A stretch of DNA of 64,000 nucleotides from Cyclina sinensis (lineage: Eukaryota > Mollusca > Bivalvia > Venerida > Veneridae), in the NCBI GenBank assembly GCA_012932295.1, contig JAAONU010000001.1:37479449-37543448 (forward strand), read 5' to 3'. The notes under the pieces are model-generated. The model ran no database searches. It was not told the origin of the DNA and saw only the letters and a list, made by a program, of their open reading frames with translations. Below are positions 36,901 to 51,900 of the stretch, one piece after another. Numbering within the stretch: the stretch's first letter is position 1; each line of letters begins with the position of its first letter. The translations under genes were made by a program, and so were the position numbers.

Positions 36901-39900
36901 TATCTAGATGCCGTGTGATTATAACAACATGATATTTTACTTCAAAACTGATTATAAAAGTCAAAATAGAACAAAAAAAATATATTCGCTCCAGCCGGAT
37001 TTGAACTCTGGACCCTCATGTTAACAAAATATTTACAACGCATTAACTGTCACCACTATCGCCGCATGTGAAATAAATATCGTTTACTTTAAACCTTATA
37101 CAATATAGTTATACCGTCGCGTTACGGTATAGCACTATGAAAGGAAAAAAAACCAATTTATAATGTGATTACCTGACTTATTTTTGTCAGTTAGTCAGTT
37201 TTTAAGCATTAGTCATAAATATCACAAGAAATTTATAATACAAGAAAACTTTCTTTTTTGTGTCATCTGGAGCACAGCCCCTTTAACCTGTCATTACTTG
37301 CCAATACAAACACATGGCTGCTTAAAAACCCATTTCCTTTTCTTTAAAAGAAGATCTGTCATCATGTCATTGTTTGTTTTAGACATCCCATGGGAATATA
37401 CTTTTTCCTGAATCCAGCTCTTAATATCTTTAGAAGTAAATCTTAATGTTAAAACATTACGAATTTTAACGTATTATTTTCGTTAAATGTAATTAAATGA
37501 CTTGAATTCCTTTCTCTAATTCATTTTTAGCGTCTTCGCATCGAGAGTAACACATTTTCAGCCTGTCTAACATGAGTAGTGCCATTGTAAAACGGTTTAT
37601 AAATTTGAGTTGTGGACAGGGTTTGCTAATAAGAACTAATGCAAATAATGCGCGGCTCATTGTGAGAAAGGACTGATTGGTAACAACACATAAAAGGCAA
37701 ACTTCTGGAACAGAATATCCGTTGTGACATATTAGGACGTCTATTTTTATATTCTCACATAAACCTTGAAAGTAAAACTCATTCTTGCGTTGAAAACGTT
37801 ATGTAAAGCTTTTCTAGGGGTAACGCATCTTATCTTTTTTTAAACAAAATGAAAAAAAAGTCTGATAATAAAAGTGATTGTGTTTAAGGTAAAAAGTCTA
37901 AAAGAGGGATGTTGAAAAACATAAGACAATAAAGATAAAGGAAAACAAATTAATCTAGATTCTGCGCCAGACTTAGTCACCGCAACAGTTTCAGAACAGT
38001 CACAGAAAAAAAACAATTCATAGATAAGTAGTGCGAATCAAAAGTGAATAACTACTATAGTTACTATAGCATTTGAATACGACTCAGAAAAAATAGGAAC
38101 ACTATTTTTAAGTGAAGAGAATACTTCAAATACGTGTTTCTAACTTGCAGTCTTATTCCTAAAACTAGGAAACTTGAAACAAACTCCAAATCATAAACAG
38201 TTGTGAAGGAGGTATTACGCTTGGCGTATGGAATATCGGAGGTTAGTCTGTCTACATTTGATAAGAACAATCTTCAGTTTCAAAAATATATGCAATGAGG
38301 TCTTTACATTTTGATTTGCTAGCAATGTGCGAAGCTTTTCTGAAAGAAGACACTGATTCGAGCATTAGTGACTACTCTAACTTGTTTGGTTATCATATGG
38401 TTTCTTTTAACTTCAAAGCTAAACGGGGCTCAGGTTGAGTAGGTATTTTTGTCAAATGACTAAGATATATAAAGGAAAACTTTCTTGACGAAATTATATG
38501 TGTTTGTATCTTATGATTCGAGCCGCTACAATGAAGTAGAGAAAATTTACGGAGACCTAATGAACCAGGTTTACATCATCAGAATACAGAATTGTGATTT
38601 GTTGCGACTTGAACTCAAGAACTGCGAAAGAGCCGGTCTGTACTGAAGGTGTGGATTTACCAAGTAAATATTTGTACCATAGTGCACAAAAATATTTGAT
38701 TCAAATTTTATTGGTAATAATCATTAAGTCATTACTGGACGTGAAGGTAAAGGTGATTTACTCGTGTATCTAAAGGAAGAAAATAGGTTGTGATGTTTGC
38801 CATAGTACCACTGGATCAATTCAAGAACTGCTCTGTTTCGGACGTACTGTCACAGACGCTATCAACTTGTTTGGTCACTAAGGATTTTCTAAACTACAAG
38901 ATAGTTCCATTATTGTAGCTGAAGAACACGATCTTACTGGATAAATTAGACTGACTAGAAACAGTATGTGCTAAATGAGATTTCAGCTTTATTTATGAAT
39001 TTTGGAAAAACAATTTTAGTCTGTAACAAAGACGACTAAAACACTAATAAATCTTTAATCATTGCATAAGGATGTCTTTAATACAAAATGAAATGTCTTC
39101 TAAACGGAATGTTAAAAAAGTATGAAATGAACGTAATTAAGAAAAATGCCTATTGGAATGACGAACTCCGAACGAACTAAGTTTAAGAACTAGAAAATAA
39201 CAGTTGACATGTAACAGATAAAGAAAATCTCGGACTGAGTGGAAATTTCAAAATACTTGTACGTTTTCTGATACTTTACACATAATGTTTAAGGTCACAT
39301 CAGTGTGAAGGGATAGCGTCATAGAACCATATATAAAAAGATCAAAGTTGCCGGAAACAAAAACCATTAATCTACTTACTTAGTATGTTTTATCATTAAA
39401 AAAGTGATATAGTTGCAGGAATTGAAAGACATAAAGGAAGTATAGTTGAGTAAGAGTTAAAACATGTAAAAAGCAACATGTTTGTACGAAAACACGAGGA
39501 CAACATAGACATCGATGTCATCCACAATGAATTAATGTAAATGAAAATTCTTTGTATTTGATGATTTATGTTTAAATGTTCGAGAATATCTGGTTATTTA
39601 ATAACAAATGTTTTACTATCATCAAGATTTAAGCGAGAAAACCAACTATTTTAAATTCATCTGCTAGGAAAACCTATCGTTTTAAACTATGAAAATGTGA
39701 AACAGGATCCTTTGGGAATATTTTTTATCTCACGCAGAGAGTGAAATAATACATCACCCTTAAGGAAGAGACAAAACATAAAACACGGATTAAATTCCTA
39801 GTCCGTAAAATAAACTGCATTTTTCTCTGATAATTGCTAGTACTAAACGTTTTGTGAAAGTATTGTTTTTTTTTCGTTTATTTTTTGAATATAGTAAAAT

Positions 39901-42900
39901 TGCTTTGAGATGGAATTGTTTCCGTTTTTTACATTAATTGCCTTTTTACTTTCGTTGAACAGTATTTCCTAAATGAAGTTTTACGTGTATTCCGGAAAAA
40001 AACTTGTACAAAACCGTTAAATTTAATCCTTATTTTGTCTTAGAATAATTATTCTCATGAGAAAAAGTTATATCGGAAGTAGTAATATTTAGTTAACATT
40101 TACTGTTTGAAAATTTCAAAATACTTGTATTTTCATAGAAGATGAGAGATTGACCATAACAGACTGAACAATTTGTTCATATGATTAATGATTGATGAGG
40201 AAAGTAATTGAAAGCAATTTGCATTAAACCTGATGCTTGAGCACTTTCTGTCAAGGTCATTAAGTGTTTGGTTTCGGAGATGAGATCTTTTTTCTTTTTC
40301 ATACGTCTACGACTGTGAGGATTTTCTTCATTAATAACAATAACAAATGTAAATATAGCTTTGCTTCAAGTGGTCATTTGTGTTTTTTTGACAATCTAAG
40401 AGATTACAGAGAAACAATTGGAGGTGACAAGTACAAATGTAGCATTTTTACTATGCCAACATTGACAGTTCCTTCCATAAACATGACTTGTTGTTGACAT
40501 ACCGTTTAAGAGTTTATACCACTTGTACATGTAGTTGTAGACAAACTTCATCATCTTAATTTTATCTATTATTTACTATCTCTTTTAAGTATGGTAAAGA
40601 CACTTGAAACTCCTGCTTTCAATATAATACCTTACAGACTACCTTATACCTTTCCATTGCACTGGATTTTTGCAATGGCTCGAATGTGTACACAGCGTAT
40701 ATCATATCTATTTTTTTCGAAAAAAAAAACAACAACAACAACAACAAAAACTTACATAGTAGTAACTGTCTTCCTAACTTCTTTAATAACAGTTAAAGCG
40801 AATTTAAGTTTTATATGCAAATTTTATGTCGCTTTTTCAATTTTAAATGTCTATGAGAAAACTAGAAAATATTGCTTTAGTGAAACTATAATGATGACAT
40901 TTGCAACATAATATCTTGTATTTTCTGTACAGCGAGAATCAATGCACAAGGCATGAAAACCAATTCCTTTGGTAAATTCCCAAAAGTGCAAGAACAGTAA
41001 ATGAATTGATGCAAAATTTATGCGTAAGTGAAGTTGTCTGCCTGAAACAATTTCCCATTCTGGCAGGTTCAGGTACCTACTTTGATAAAAAAGAAAAAAA
41101 ATCAGTTAATACCATATTTACATGGTTTGGAAGAAAACGAAATCCTCCTAATTTATGGTATGTCCCTTTAAGAAGACATTTAAAAACCTACAAGAATTAC
41201 GTGAAAAAAATCTGTAAATATTCTCTATAGCGAGGTTTATCTCAAACGATGGTTCGTGGAATTGATAACATGTAGATTCAAAAATAGCAGCAGGACTTTA
41301 ATACTAATTTGTTTTCTGATCATACACTAGAGCTGTTCTCAGACAACATTCATTAAAAAAAATCGGGTTTGTTCATATAAAGTATTTATACATGTATTTC
41401 AAAAGACAGAAATCTTCCTACTGCAAAATATTTTCCATTAAAGAAATTCAATCAGAGTGCGTATCAGCTTCACAGTGCATGAAAACCAACATCTTTTGCA
41501 AATTCCCACGAGTGTTAGAACAACAAAAACTGTGCAAAATTTCTCTTTAAAACAAAACAAAGATCTGCATGGAAGCACTTTCACATAAAAACATGTGCGC
41601 ATGATAACTTTAATGACATAATAACTGGCGTAGGAGTATTTAGAGACGTTAAATGTGATGAACTAGATGAGCTGAAAATATCAGAGTTTGCAGAAGAAAT
41701 CAAGAAAAAGAAAATTCATAAAAAAATTGATCATTGTTATTGATATAATTTTCTGAAATTATGATTCAGTATTCATTAAAAAAACAAACCTTTTTTGAAC
41801 AATTTTACCTGAGTTATTTTGATCAGAAAGAAATGTTTAGCCTGTCAAATTAATTTGATAATTGAATAAGTGTAAATGATATAGATTTACATGCCAAACT
41901 AAAACACCGAATCAGTAATATTCTGTTGACATTTTAATTTCTGAAACTTGCAATTAAAGATAACATTTGCACATGTGACATGACTGTTTTATATGAAGTA
42001 ATAATATTCTTGTCTCGGAACTACAGACTCAGATTTTGGCTAAATGTCAAAGAAATCAATTACGCAAATATGGCGTCTGATATAAATGATTCTTCTATTT
42101 TGATACTCTCCTTACCACTGTCACGCGAGAACACTATGCAAATGACTGTGCAGAACAGATTGGTTTTTTTTTCTTTTTTAAAGTTTAATAGTTTGTCGTT
42201 ATAACGTACCAAATCTTCTTGCCAGGTTGCTGCTTAGTTCTGAAAAGTCAAACCGAAGGAATATTTTTTCCACACGTTTTCTAAGCTAAAATGTTTAGTG
42301 GTACATTCTCAGACACTTGGTCGACTAATATCAGACGTGATGAGCGCTGTACTATAAGACAAAAATGCTGCCTATTTGTTTTAACGTATTTATATACATC
42401 GACTTGGAAACAAGTGCTTGCAATTTATATTATTCCCGCCTGATGCCTGTTTCATGGAGTAAAACCAACACTCGCGCCGAAGTGTGGAACGTGGCAAGTC
42501 ATTAGAGAATCTCACCAACCAGCGACCTCCGAATCGGGAGTCCGGCGGTCCAGCCCATCCTCAATGACTCTGTTATATGAAAATTTTTGTTGTGTGCGGA
42601 TCAGACAGAAAAGTTTAGCAGGCTCAGGGAAAACGTAACATATTGTATGCTAACCCATATTTGTACAATTACTATAACATTGTCTAAAAATATTTATTCA
42701 TTTCTATATTTTGAAGAAAAAAATATTTTTGATTAAAGAAAGCTAGTTTTGAAATTCAGCAATTAAGAAAACTCACAAAGCTGTGTTAGATTTTTTTTGT
42801 CTGAACATTGGCCATTACTGTCATATTTTTGTTTTGTTTTGTTTCTGAAGCCCATTTAACTGATATCTACTCTATTCCTATAATCTCTAAAACAATTTGT

Positions 42901-45900
42901 AATGACTTTGTTGGTTGTATCAACTGTACAAAAATGTTTAAAGAGGACAAACTATAAACCTATATGTAAGACAGGTATACGAAACTGAACAATGAACATT
43001 AAAAAACGAAAATCAGTAGACACAATTTTATTGTTTTACCGACTCTTCCTCCCTTTTAAGGTATTGAAAATAAAATCATGAATTAATAAATGCAATTTTA
43101 AATGGTCATACAATTCTTTAAAAAAATAAAGATAATGAATTAACTATACAGATATCTTGAACTGTCAGTAGAAAGTGAATTTTAGATTTTGTGTGATTAC
43201 GTTTTGTTTCTGATTGGTCCAGTGCTTACCACGTGTGAGTCAATATGAAGTGACATTCATCACGAAAGACATTTTGTTGTAAATAAAATGGCATAGCTTT
43301 ACCGTGTTTCAAAAATATTAGTCACAGAATTTGTAGTGAAACAACCAGAAGATTATTCCGTGTAACCTTTTAGAACTACATACACAAACACGATGGTAAA
43401 GTCGAGCCAGTTTGCCCGATCCTATGTTTACATGTTCTATTGATAGACCTTGTACAACTTTTACTTTCTGTTAATTTAGGGATAAATAAAACTGATCTTT
43501 AATCACATTATGATATTATATAGTTTTAAGTTTGACTGGTTGCATATTTATTTGTGAAAGAAAGAACATGAAATTCAACTCTAAAATATAAAAATAAACT
43601 GTTTGTTAACATAGATATAACTTTAAAGCGTTGCTCATGACGTCTGACGTCATGACATTATTGTCGCGATTATGATACTCAGAAGAACAAAAAATTCAGC
43701 TCATGCCTGCAGCTTACCATTTCATCACATGCAAAACAACATCTCGTCTGCGTTAAATCCCTGACAATGTCCAATCAAACTCCACTACATGTTAACGATT
43801 AATAGTGCCACGATGTAAAGTGATATGAATGCGAATCTATTGTCAGGTGTTGTTAAAATAGCACGATGTAAAGTGATATGAATGCGAATCTATTGTCAGG
43901 TGTTGTTAAAATAGTCTCTGCCTCCATGGCTTTCAAAACTATATATTGCTGTGATAATATGATTCATGCAACTTTTGCTCATTTATGGAACGAAGAACAA
44001 GGTACATAAATTTAATGAATATATTTTGTTAAAGTACTGAAACGAACGGTAAGATGGTATCAGCAACATTTTTTTTATCAAGACAGCCTACACATGAATA
44101 ATTCTAGTTTTACTATAATATGTGATTGTTTAAAAGTAACATTTACCCCCTTTTTATTTTTTAATATAGATTTTCACATGTGCATTTATTTGTGCACGAA
44201 AGACAGTTTTGAAATAATCTGCATGCCTACTGATGGAAATATTTTACTTGCTCTACTTCCCCGAAGAAATAGAGGAAAAGGCAAGTGTGTTTATCAAAGT
44301 TCTGTCAAAAGTTCAACGTATTATCGGTCTCGTGTATAAAGATATGAAACGTCAATTCAGAGCACGACTTCTTCAATAATTGAAATTAATCCCATGTTTC
44401 CCGACGTTATTTAAATATTTGAGTTTTCTCGTGAGGAAATTGATCTCTTTCTCCCTTTTTTGTAAACCAAATTCATTTAGTGTCACGAATGAGAAAAAAA
44501 AGCTTGGAACAAACACAAGATTATGACTTATGGAAAACATAGATCAAGCATAATAAAACACATCCTACATAGTTAAAATTATAATTTCGCTTTGTAGAAG
44601 TGCAAAGCATACTTATAAGATAAAATAATTACATGGTTTATTGAATTAAGAAGTTAATGTGGTGTTTTGACTGGTTTTGGAGTTTGTTAGAGTAGGGATA
44701 CCTGTATTTTTGTCACAGATAAATAAAAAAAGTATAAACATCTTGTACCAAGCTCGAGTTTTATTGTGTTAGGAAAGTCTTTTTCTCGTTCTATTTACTC
44801 GATTTCTTACAATTATTGATAACAACGCAATTACTCAATTCTTACCATGCTAAAAGTCTAAAATGTACATGTCCATCTTTCCATTTGGACAGATCTATTA
44901 ATTGTTTATGTGGGCACAGATGTGCAGGCTGACCTTGGTTTACACTGGTCGCAGAGTACTTTGATTCCAGCATGGTAAGGGATAATGTTAGGAAATATTT
45001 ATACAGAACTGATCGGAGAGAGGCCCTGGTGTTGATTTATATAAGTATGAAGCACAAGTCTTTCATTCTGAAGTGCATGCCGAAAAGTATCATGACTGTT
45101 TACATTATTTTACTTTTTTGTAGCCATGTTTGTTTCTTTGTTTAGTGTATTCAAACACACGCTCAAGCGAAGATAAAACCAAAATTTCAACGCATGCAAT
45201 AAATAACGACTGCAACATATGGTAAATTATATGGCTGCTAAACTTGACGTTTTGAACACAATTTATGTTCTTAATGGGCAATCAAGCAGAGACGAGAGTC
45301 TTTAACAAGAAGTTCAAATTATTGATATTGCTTGTTTAATTAGTTGTGTGCACATTGTTCTGATCCAGCCTGAGATATGTGAATCATGGAAGCCATAAGC
45401 TGTGAGCAAATCGACATATCCGTCAATGATTTATCGTAGCACAAAATTTCGAAAATGTTACATTCTTTCAGCATTTCTGACCTTTGATATATCATTGACA
45501 TTACCTGTACTGAAAATTTTTCTCGATTTAAAGTAGCGATTCTAAATATCACTTTCATAACATCACCCCTGACGTCGAATGTTTTGAATAACGACTAAAT
45601 TGTTTAAACTGTGCTTGTACACTACACGGTTTTACTGAGCTGATGTGGACTAAATAAGTGAATAGTTCATCAATGAAATAAATTCGTTTAATATTTTTTT
45701 CAAGGTCGTTCGCGATCGCAAGGTATTCTATTACCTGTATCTTATCTGATGTCAGAAATCCTATAACACGTTAGCTTGTTATTTTCTAAAGATTTATACC
45801 ATGATTTTTATCATGATTTTCCCCCAACATAACAGAATTTCCTACGGCTTGGTGTTTCTCAAATGCCCTATCGGATTACCCAGCACTGCGTGTTGATCAA

Positions 45901-48900
45901 CGTAATGCAGTACACGGATCGTGTGTATTTTCTATCAGATGCTTCATGCTGTAATAATGAACGATACTCTGATTACATAGTTTTAGCATTTGTCATCTAT
46001 TCTGAGTTCACTTTTCACGTATTCGCCCCGCCACCCGCCGAGGCGAAATTATGTTAAATCGATTATTTAATTTTTGTCTTTTCGCTCTGCATGGCGAAAA
46101 TGTGACGGACCTGCAATTTGTCGCGTGTTCTTGTTTCGCCAAGTGAAGTTGGGTTTTTAGGTTTTCCCCTGGCACCAAGCCCAAACGAATAAGTCAACTT
46201 TTCGTTTGGCGGGGCGAAAATGCAAAGACGAAATTTTTTGTGTTTTTGCCAAAGGATGGTAGTGCTATTATAGGAATAGTCGAGATATGAAGGTGAAAAT
46301 GCGATGAACATTGCTATTGCGCTGGTGTGTAAAAAATAACACGTAGTGCCCTGATTTCGCCCCGTCTAGCGAAGAGGCGAAAAAACAACAAGTCTCTCTC
46401 TTTTTTTTTAAGTCATTTTTATCTTTGCATTTTTGCTCCAACACGACATGGCAGAAATCAACCATCACATACAGAAGCGACATTACGGGGTGATGTCACG
46501 AAAACTCTGTTTTGTATACAAAATAATTTGCATCACGCGGAAATTGGGCATTCCGACCTATTCTGTGGAAATCAGCCTTTTCCAAAAATGGGAAAATAAT
46601 CACTGGTATGATAAAACATAGTTATTTGAGTATTGTCTTTAGTATTATTTTAAATAAAACTATTTCCCTACAAAGGTATGATAACTCGCTATCTAAGTGA
46701 TAAAAATCGATTGGAAGTATTCTTTGTATTTTTCAAATATATGATAAAAAATGTCAGGATATCAATACAAAAGATAAGAAATATTTAAGATGGCACTAAT
46801 TTGACAAATGTTACATGAGCTAACAGAGCAAATAATCTTTGTGAAATATTGCCTGATTATGACATATTGAGCAGGAATGGCTTGATCAATTTTACGAATG
46901 AGTAAAAGTTCCTCAGAAATAAACATGCTTGGTTTTTGTCTGAGTTCTGGAGCTATCATGTTTGTTCTTTAGAATAACAACAGACACAATATTAAATTTG
47001 GTTTAATCTAAAATATTTATTTCTATAAATGTGCATGTTCAATAGATATAAGATAGATAATAATTTTTGTATTAATTCTTTTCAGACAAAATATCGTGTA
47101 CTATATTGTCTGAGACTTTCAGCGAATAAATATGCATATCTCTCTTAAAACATTTAATAGCTCTTTAAGGATTCTAAATTTTCCAGAATTAAACCCCAAA
47201 TAAGAAATAACTTTTGACGTTTAAATAAAGTATCCTGTTTAAGTTATAAACAAAATCTTTCCATAAATGTTATTGCATTGCATTTCATTCCACATAAACA
47301 GCCTGTGTGATTCATATAATTCGATTCTTGTCTTCCAGAAACAATTTAGTAATTTGAAAATGGAAAGATGAGCATTAATTTTATTCAGAGAACTTCAAAA
47401 TTAAGGCAAAAAAATTAGTCTTAGATTGGTAAAAGATGATGTGTAAAATCTGCAGCTTGAAAAGCATAGTATGTTGTAGTCCACCAAATGTATTGTTTTA
47501 TTGTTTCTCTCTTAGTTTTTTTTTTCAAGGATTTTTTAGAGGACCTTGTCGTTGCCATACATTTGGAACGTATTTCGTAACCTGCTTAGTAATACTTGTT
47601 TACTTCTTAGCTGTATAATTATCTTTATCTAACTTAAAAATATGTTGACGAAATAGTTGCTTCGCGCCATGAAATATTGCATGTAAACATTTTCTTATAA
47701 ACAGGAAAATGATTTTTCCCCGATAGAAATTGTGATTCTTGGTATGGTGAAAACCTTACTCGTCATTATATTTCACTTGTATAGAAATGATTGCAAAAAG
47801 AAGAAATTTATATGTGGCTTTATAAGACTTTACTGTGCATTTATTCACTCTCTTTTCATAGCTCGCAGTAAATTTCATTTTCTCATTATAATCTTCAATA
47901 TCTTGAGTAGCAAAAGGACTTATGCAGTAAAAACTGCTTGTTTTACACCCAAATCAAAACGGCGGAGAAAGTAGTTTGCATGGGAATGGCGAGCACTGTA
48001 CCCAAAACAGATTACAGATAACGAAATCTAACTTGATCTAGAAATAGAACCAGAAAGTCTCTGTCACGTTTCCACATCGGCAGTGTTTCAGAATTTCCAC
48101 GGTTTCTGCAGATGCAGTTATTTAGAGGTAATAAAAGTACAAAAATTACAGAAGCCCAACAACTAGGTCATGTATATTTATACCATCAGTAACAATATGC
48201 AGCCACTCGCTATTGACCGTCAGTCGAGTATTGCTCGTTATTCTTCATCTTTATGTAATATATCTGTCTTCAAAACGGCCTTTGGAGTATCTGCCTTCAG
48301 AACAGCCTCTGGAGTATCTGACTTCAAAACGGTCTCTGGAGTATCTGTCTTTAAAACAGCCTCTGGAGTATCTGTCTTCAAAACGGCATTTGGAGTATCT
48401 GCCTTCAGAACAGCCTCTGGAGTATCTGTCTTCAAAACGGTCTCTGGAGTATCTGCTTTCAAAACCGCCTCTAGAGTACCTGTCTTCAGAACGTCCTCTG
48501 GAGTTTATGCCTTCAGAACGGCCTCTGGAGTATCTGCCTTCAGAACGGCCTCTGGGGTATCTGTCTTCAGAACGGCCTCTGAAGTATCTGCCTTCAGAAC
48601 GGCCTCTGGAGTATCTGTCTTCAAAACGGTCTCTGGAGTATCTGCCTTCAGAACGGCCTCTGGAGTATCTGCCTTCAGAACGGCCTTTGGAGTATCTGCC
48701 TTCAGAACGGCCTCTGGAGTATCTGTCTTCAAAACGGTCTCTGGAGTATCTGCCTTCAGAACGGCCTCTGGAGTATCTGCCTTCAGAACAGCCTCTGGAG
48801 TATCTGTCTTCAAAACGGTCTCTGGAGTCCCTGCCTTCAGAACGGCCTCTGGAGTATCTGCCTTCAGAACGGCCTCTGGAGTATCTGCCTTCAGAACGGC

Positions 48901-51900
48901 CTCTGGTGTATCTGTCTTTAGAACGGCTTCTGGAGTATCTGTCCTCAGAACGGCCCATAGAGTATATCCGTTTGCCAAGCAGATACTAAAGTAGTCGAAT
49001 AGATGGAGGAAAACTCGTACATACTTGTTTATGTCAAACTATCAACAGTGTTCAGACACTTGTATGAAATGGATATCTTAGCCGTAACAATAGCCATAAT
49101 TATATACCTTTGTTTAAAGTTGTCAATATGAGTTTGGTCTGAAGAAATGTAAATAACACAAAAAGAAAAGAAACAGAAAAAAAATCACAGATTCCTTCTC
49201 TCTACTGGATGAGAAGTAAGAAGTCATATTCCATCTTTATTAAGCATACAACTGCAGGGCGTTGTATTAACAATTCCCATAATTCTCATGGTTTTACCCA
49301 AGCTAACATAACAAGTTAGATACAGAAAAATATTGTCTGATTGTTGCACATCGATCAGGGATCGCTTAATTTAATTTTCCTGTGCATAAAGGGAATTGTT
49401 TCATGTTCTTTGAAATAAATAGAATTGATTCGTTTCTGAGATTCTCTCTACGCTATTGGTACTATAAATATGTTAAAAGAAATATCATCACTTCTACTCT
49501 GTGGTAAAATATCGTTTTGTTAAAATCAATTGGGATATAAAGCAGATGAACTAAATTTAATTATAATTTCTTTGTTAAGAAATCGTCTTTATCTTCTTTC
49601 CAATCCCCCGCTTCCACCCCCCCCCCCCCCCACACACAGCTGGAATATACACATCACTTATGTCTTAAGAAAGTTGCCTTTATCTTCTTCTTTACCCGAA
49701 AGCCCTCAAAGCATTAAAACTATGCCGTACCATCCCAATGAATAATGCTCTCTTAGTCTGAATAACTTCTTCTTTACCCGAAAGCCCTCAAAGCATTGAA
49801 ACTATGCCGTACCATCCCAATGAATAATACTCTCTTAGTCTGGATAACTTCTTCTTTACCCGAAAGCCCTCAAAGCATTGAAACTATGCCGTACCATCTC
49901 AATGAATAATGCTCTCTTATTCTGGATAACATTTTAAATAAAGTCACTACATGACAAATATCGTGAAGAAACATTTTCATTTGATGTATTCAATGCTACT
50001 TAAAGGACCCATATTTTCCAGGATGAAATGTTCCATTAAATATAATGTGCTTTGAATGTTGAAAGATGTTACATTTGCATTGTAAATAACCATAACATTT
50101 TAATGAAATATCATTTTATTATTCCTCAATGCAATACTTTTCATTTCAGTTTGATTGAAATTTATTTCTTTTAGGAAAGAATGGCAAAATCTGAAAAGTT
50201 TAAGGACTTTGAAAGGTATTAAAGAGGAATTGAGGAGAAATTTAAGCAACATAAGTATAAAGTCTCGACTCCTATCATGTATAAGTAATATTTTAAAGTA
50301 TTTTGTTGTACACAAAATAAATTACATATGATAAAGAATAAGACAAATTATCAAAAAGTATAAGAGCCATTATTTTTGGTAGTATGAAATTCGTCAGATA
50401 ACTTTGTACGATTATTTGACTATTGAGACTTTGTATTTTTTAATCGTTCCAGGCCTTTCAATGGTGATTCTAGGGTCTGTTTGAGTCGGATCTGGATAGA
50501 TTTCAAGATTCTATCTTTTTAAATGTGCTTTATGACCAAAGATTACCTAAAAATTCCGTCTTAAGAAATTTTCGGATTTTTATACACATGAAGAAAAAAC
50601 CAGAACAAATATAATCTAGTACATTCTTCAATATTCAAAATACATGTTCGATAAGTGAGTCACAAGAATATTCAAAGACAATGTAGATTCTGTACAATCT
50701 TAAATATAAACATTATAAGAAAATTTTGTCCAATGTTCCAAATACAGCCACAATGAATTAGTAATAAGAAGTTTTTAGCATATTCCAGCAATTTCTAAAA
50801 CACAGGAACAACAACTAGGTTATTGATTAGTTCTAAAAATAGAACCGTAAACAAGCTGTCATCAGATATTAATAGAGAATTATTATACATACCCATAACA
50901 ACATGCTTCAGGTAAAATTTGAAATTTCGAATAATCGATACTTTGTCGTTTTTGCTTTCTTGGGAGTTTACTTGACCATATCACCTTTTCAGAATCATTT
51001 TAACCAAAACCAAAACTTGAAAAAAGTCAATATTCATTTTTTTACGTGTACAAGTAAGCAGTTCTGTCAAAACTGCTATGAATATATATTTGTCTAAAAG
51101 GTCAACATGTTTCAATAAATCTGCGGTCGAAATTGACATAAGAATAAATGTTACTAAGAAACAGAAAAATGTTACTTCAATTTGCCTGACATAGATTAAG
51201 ATGCTTGTAAGTCCCCTGGTACGAGGTTTTGCTCAATGAATCTTACCCGTTTTATTGTTTATATAATACTTGTTCATTTCAATATCTGTTTAAATCTTAT
51301 TTTAGTTTATCACATGCGTCACGTAAAAAACCTAGCGAAATATGTTAAAAACGAGTTTTTGACAGGCAATACTTTAGCTTGAGGACACAGGGCTTCAGCT
51401 TGAGAAACAATTGAGCACTTGTCCTTGTGTGTTGTGTAACCAAATCAGACATATCATAGCTGAATGTCTGTGATATTTCATGTTAAAATGCCTCCATATT
51501 ATGTGCATAGTGACGGATAAAATATTCATTTTAAGAGATTGATCTTTATCATAAATGTTTAACTTTGCAAGTATTGGCGTTATGTAAGTTTCCGGCCTTT
51601 AGTGCAGCTGTCTTTCCGGTGAGTCAGAATATAAAATCAATATCTTGTCTTTCAAAATCACTGCAATCATTTAGTGATTATTTAATGTTTTATTTTGCTT
51701 GTCAGAATATTGGCAGTTTAGAATAAAAGCTGAATTTTCATATTCACTCAAAAATCAAATGCATTATTTCTTGATAGTTTATTTTCTGATTCTGATTCTT
51801 TTACAATTTAATTCTTAATATTTCAATAACAATATCTGAAATCCAAGGCATAAACAATTTCATTTCATTAAAAAAAAAACTCGTCGTAGTAAAACAAACA

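Noticed and set aside
48170..48994. 274-codon open frame and three other long frames
   Set aside because: Four frames on two strands are open at once because of the 27-bp unit, which points to repeat composition and not to a gene.
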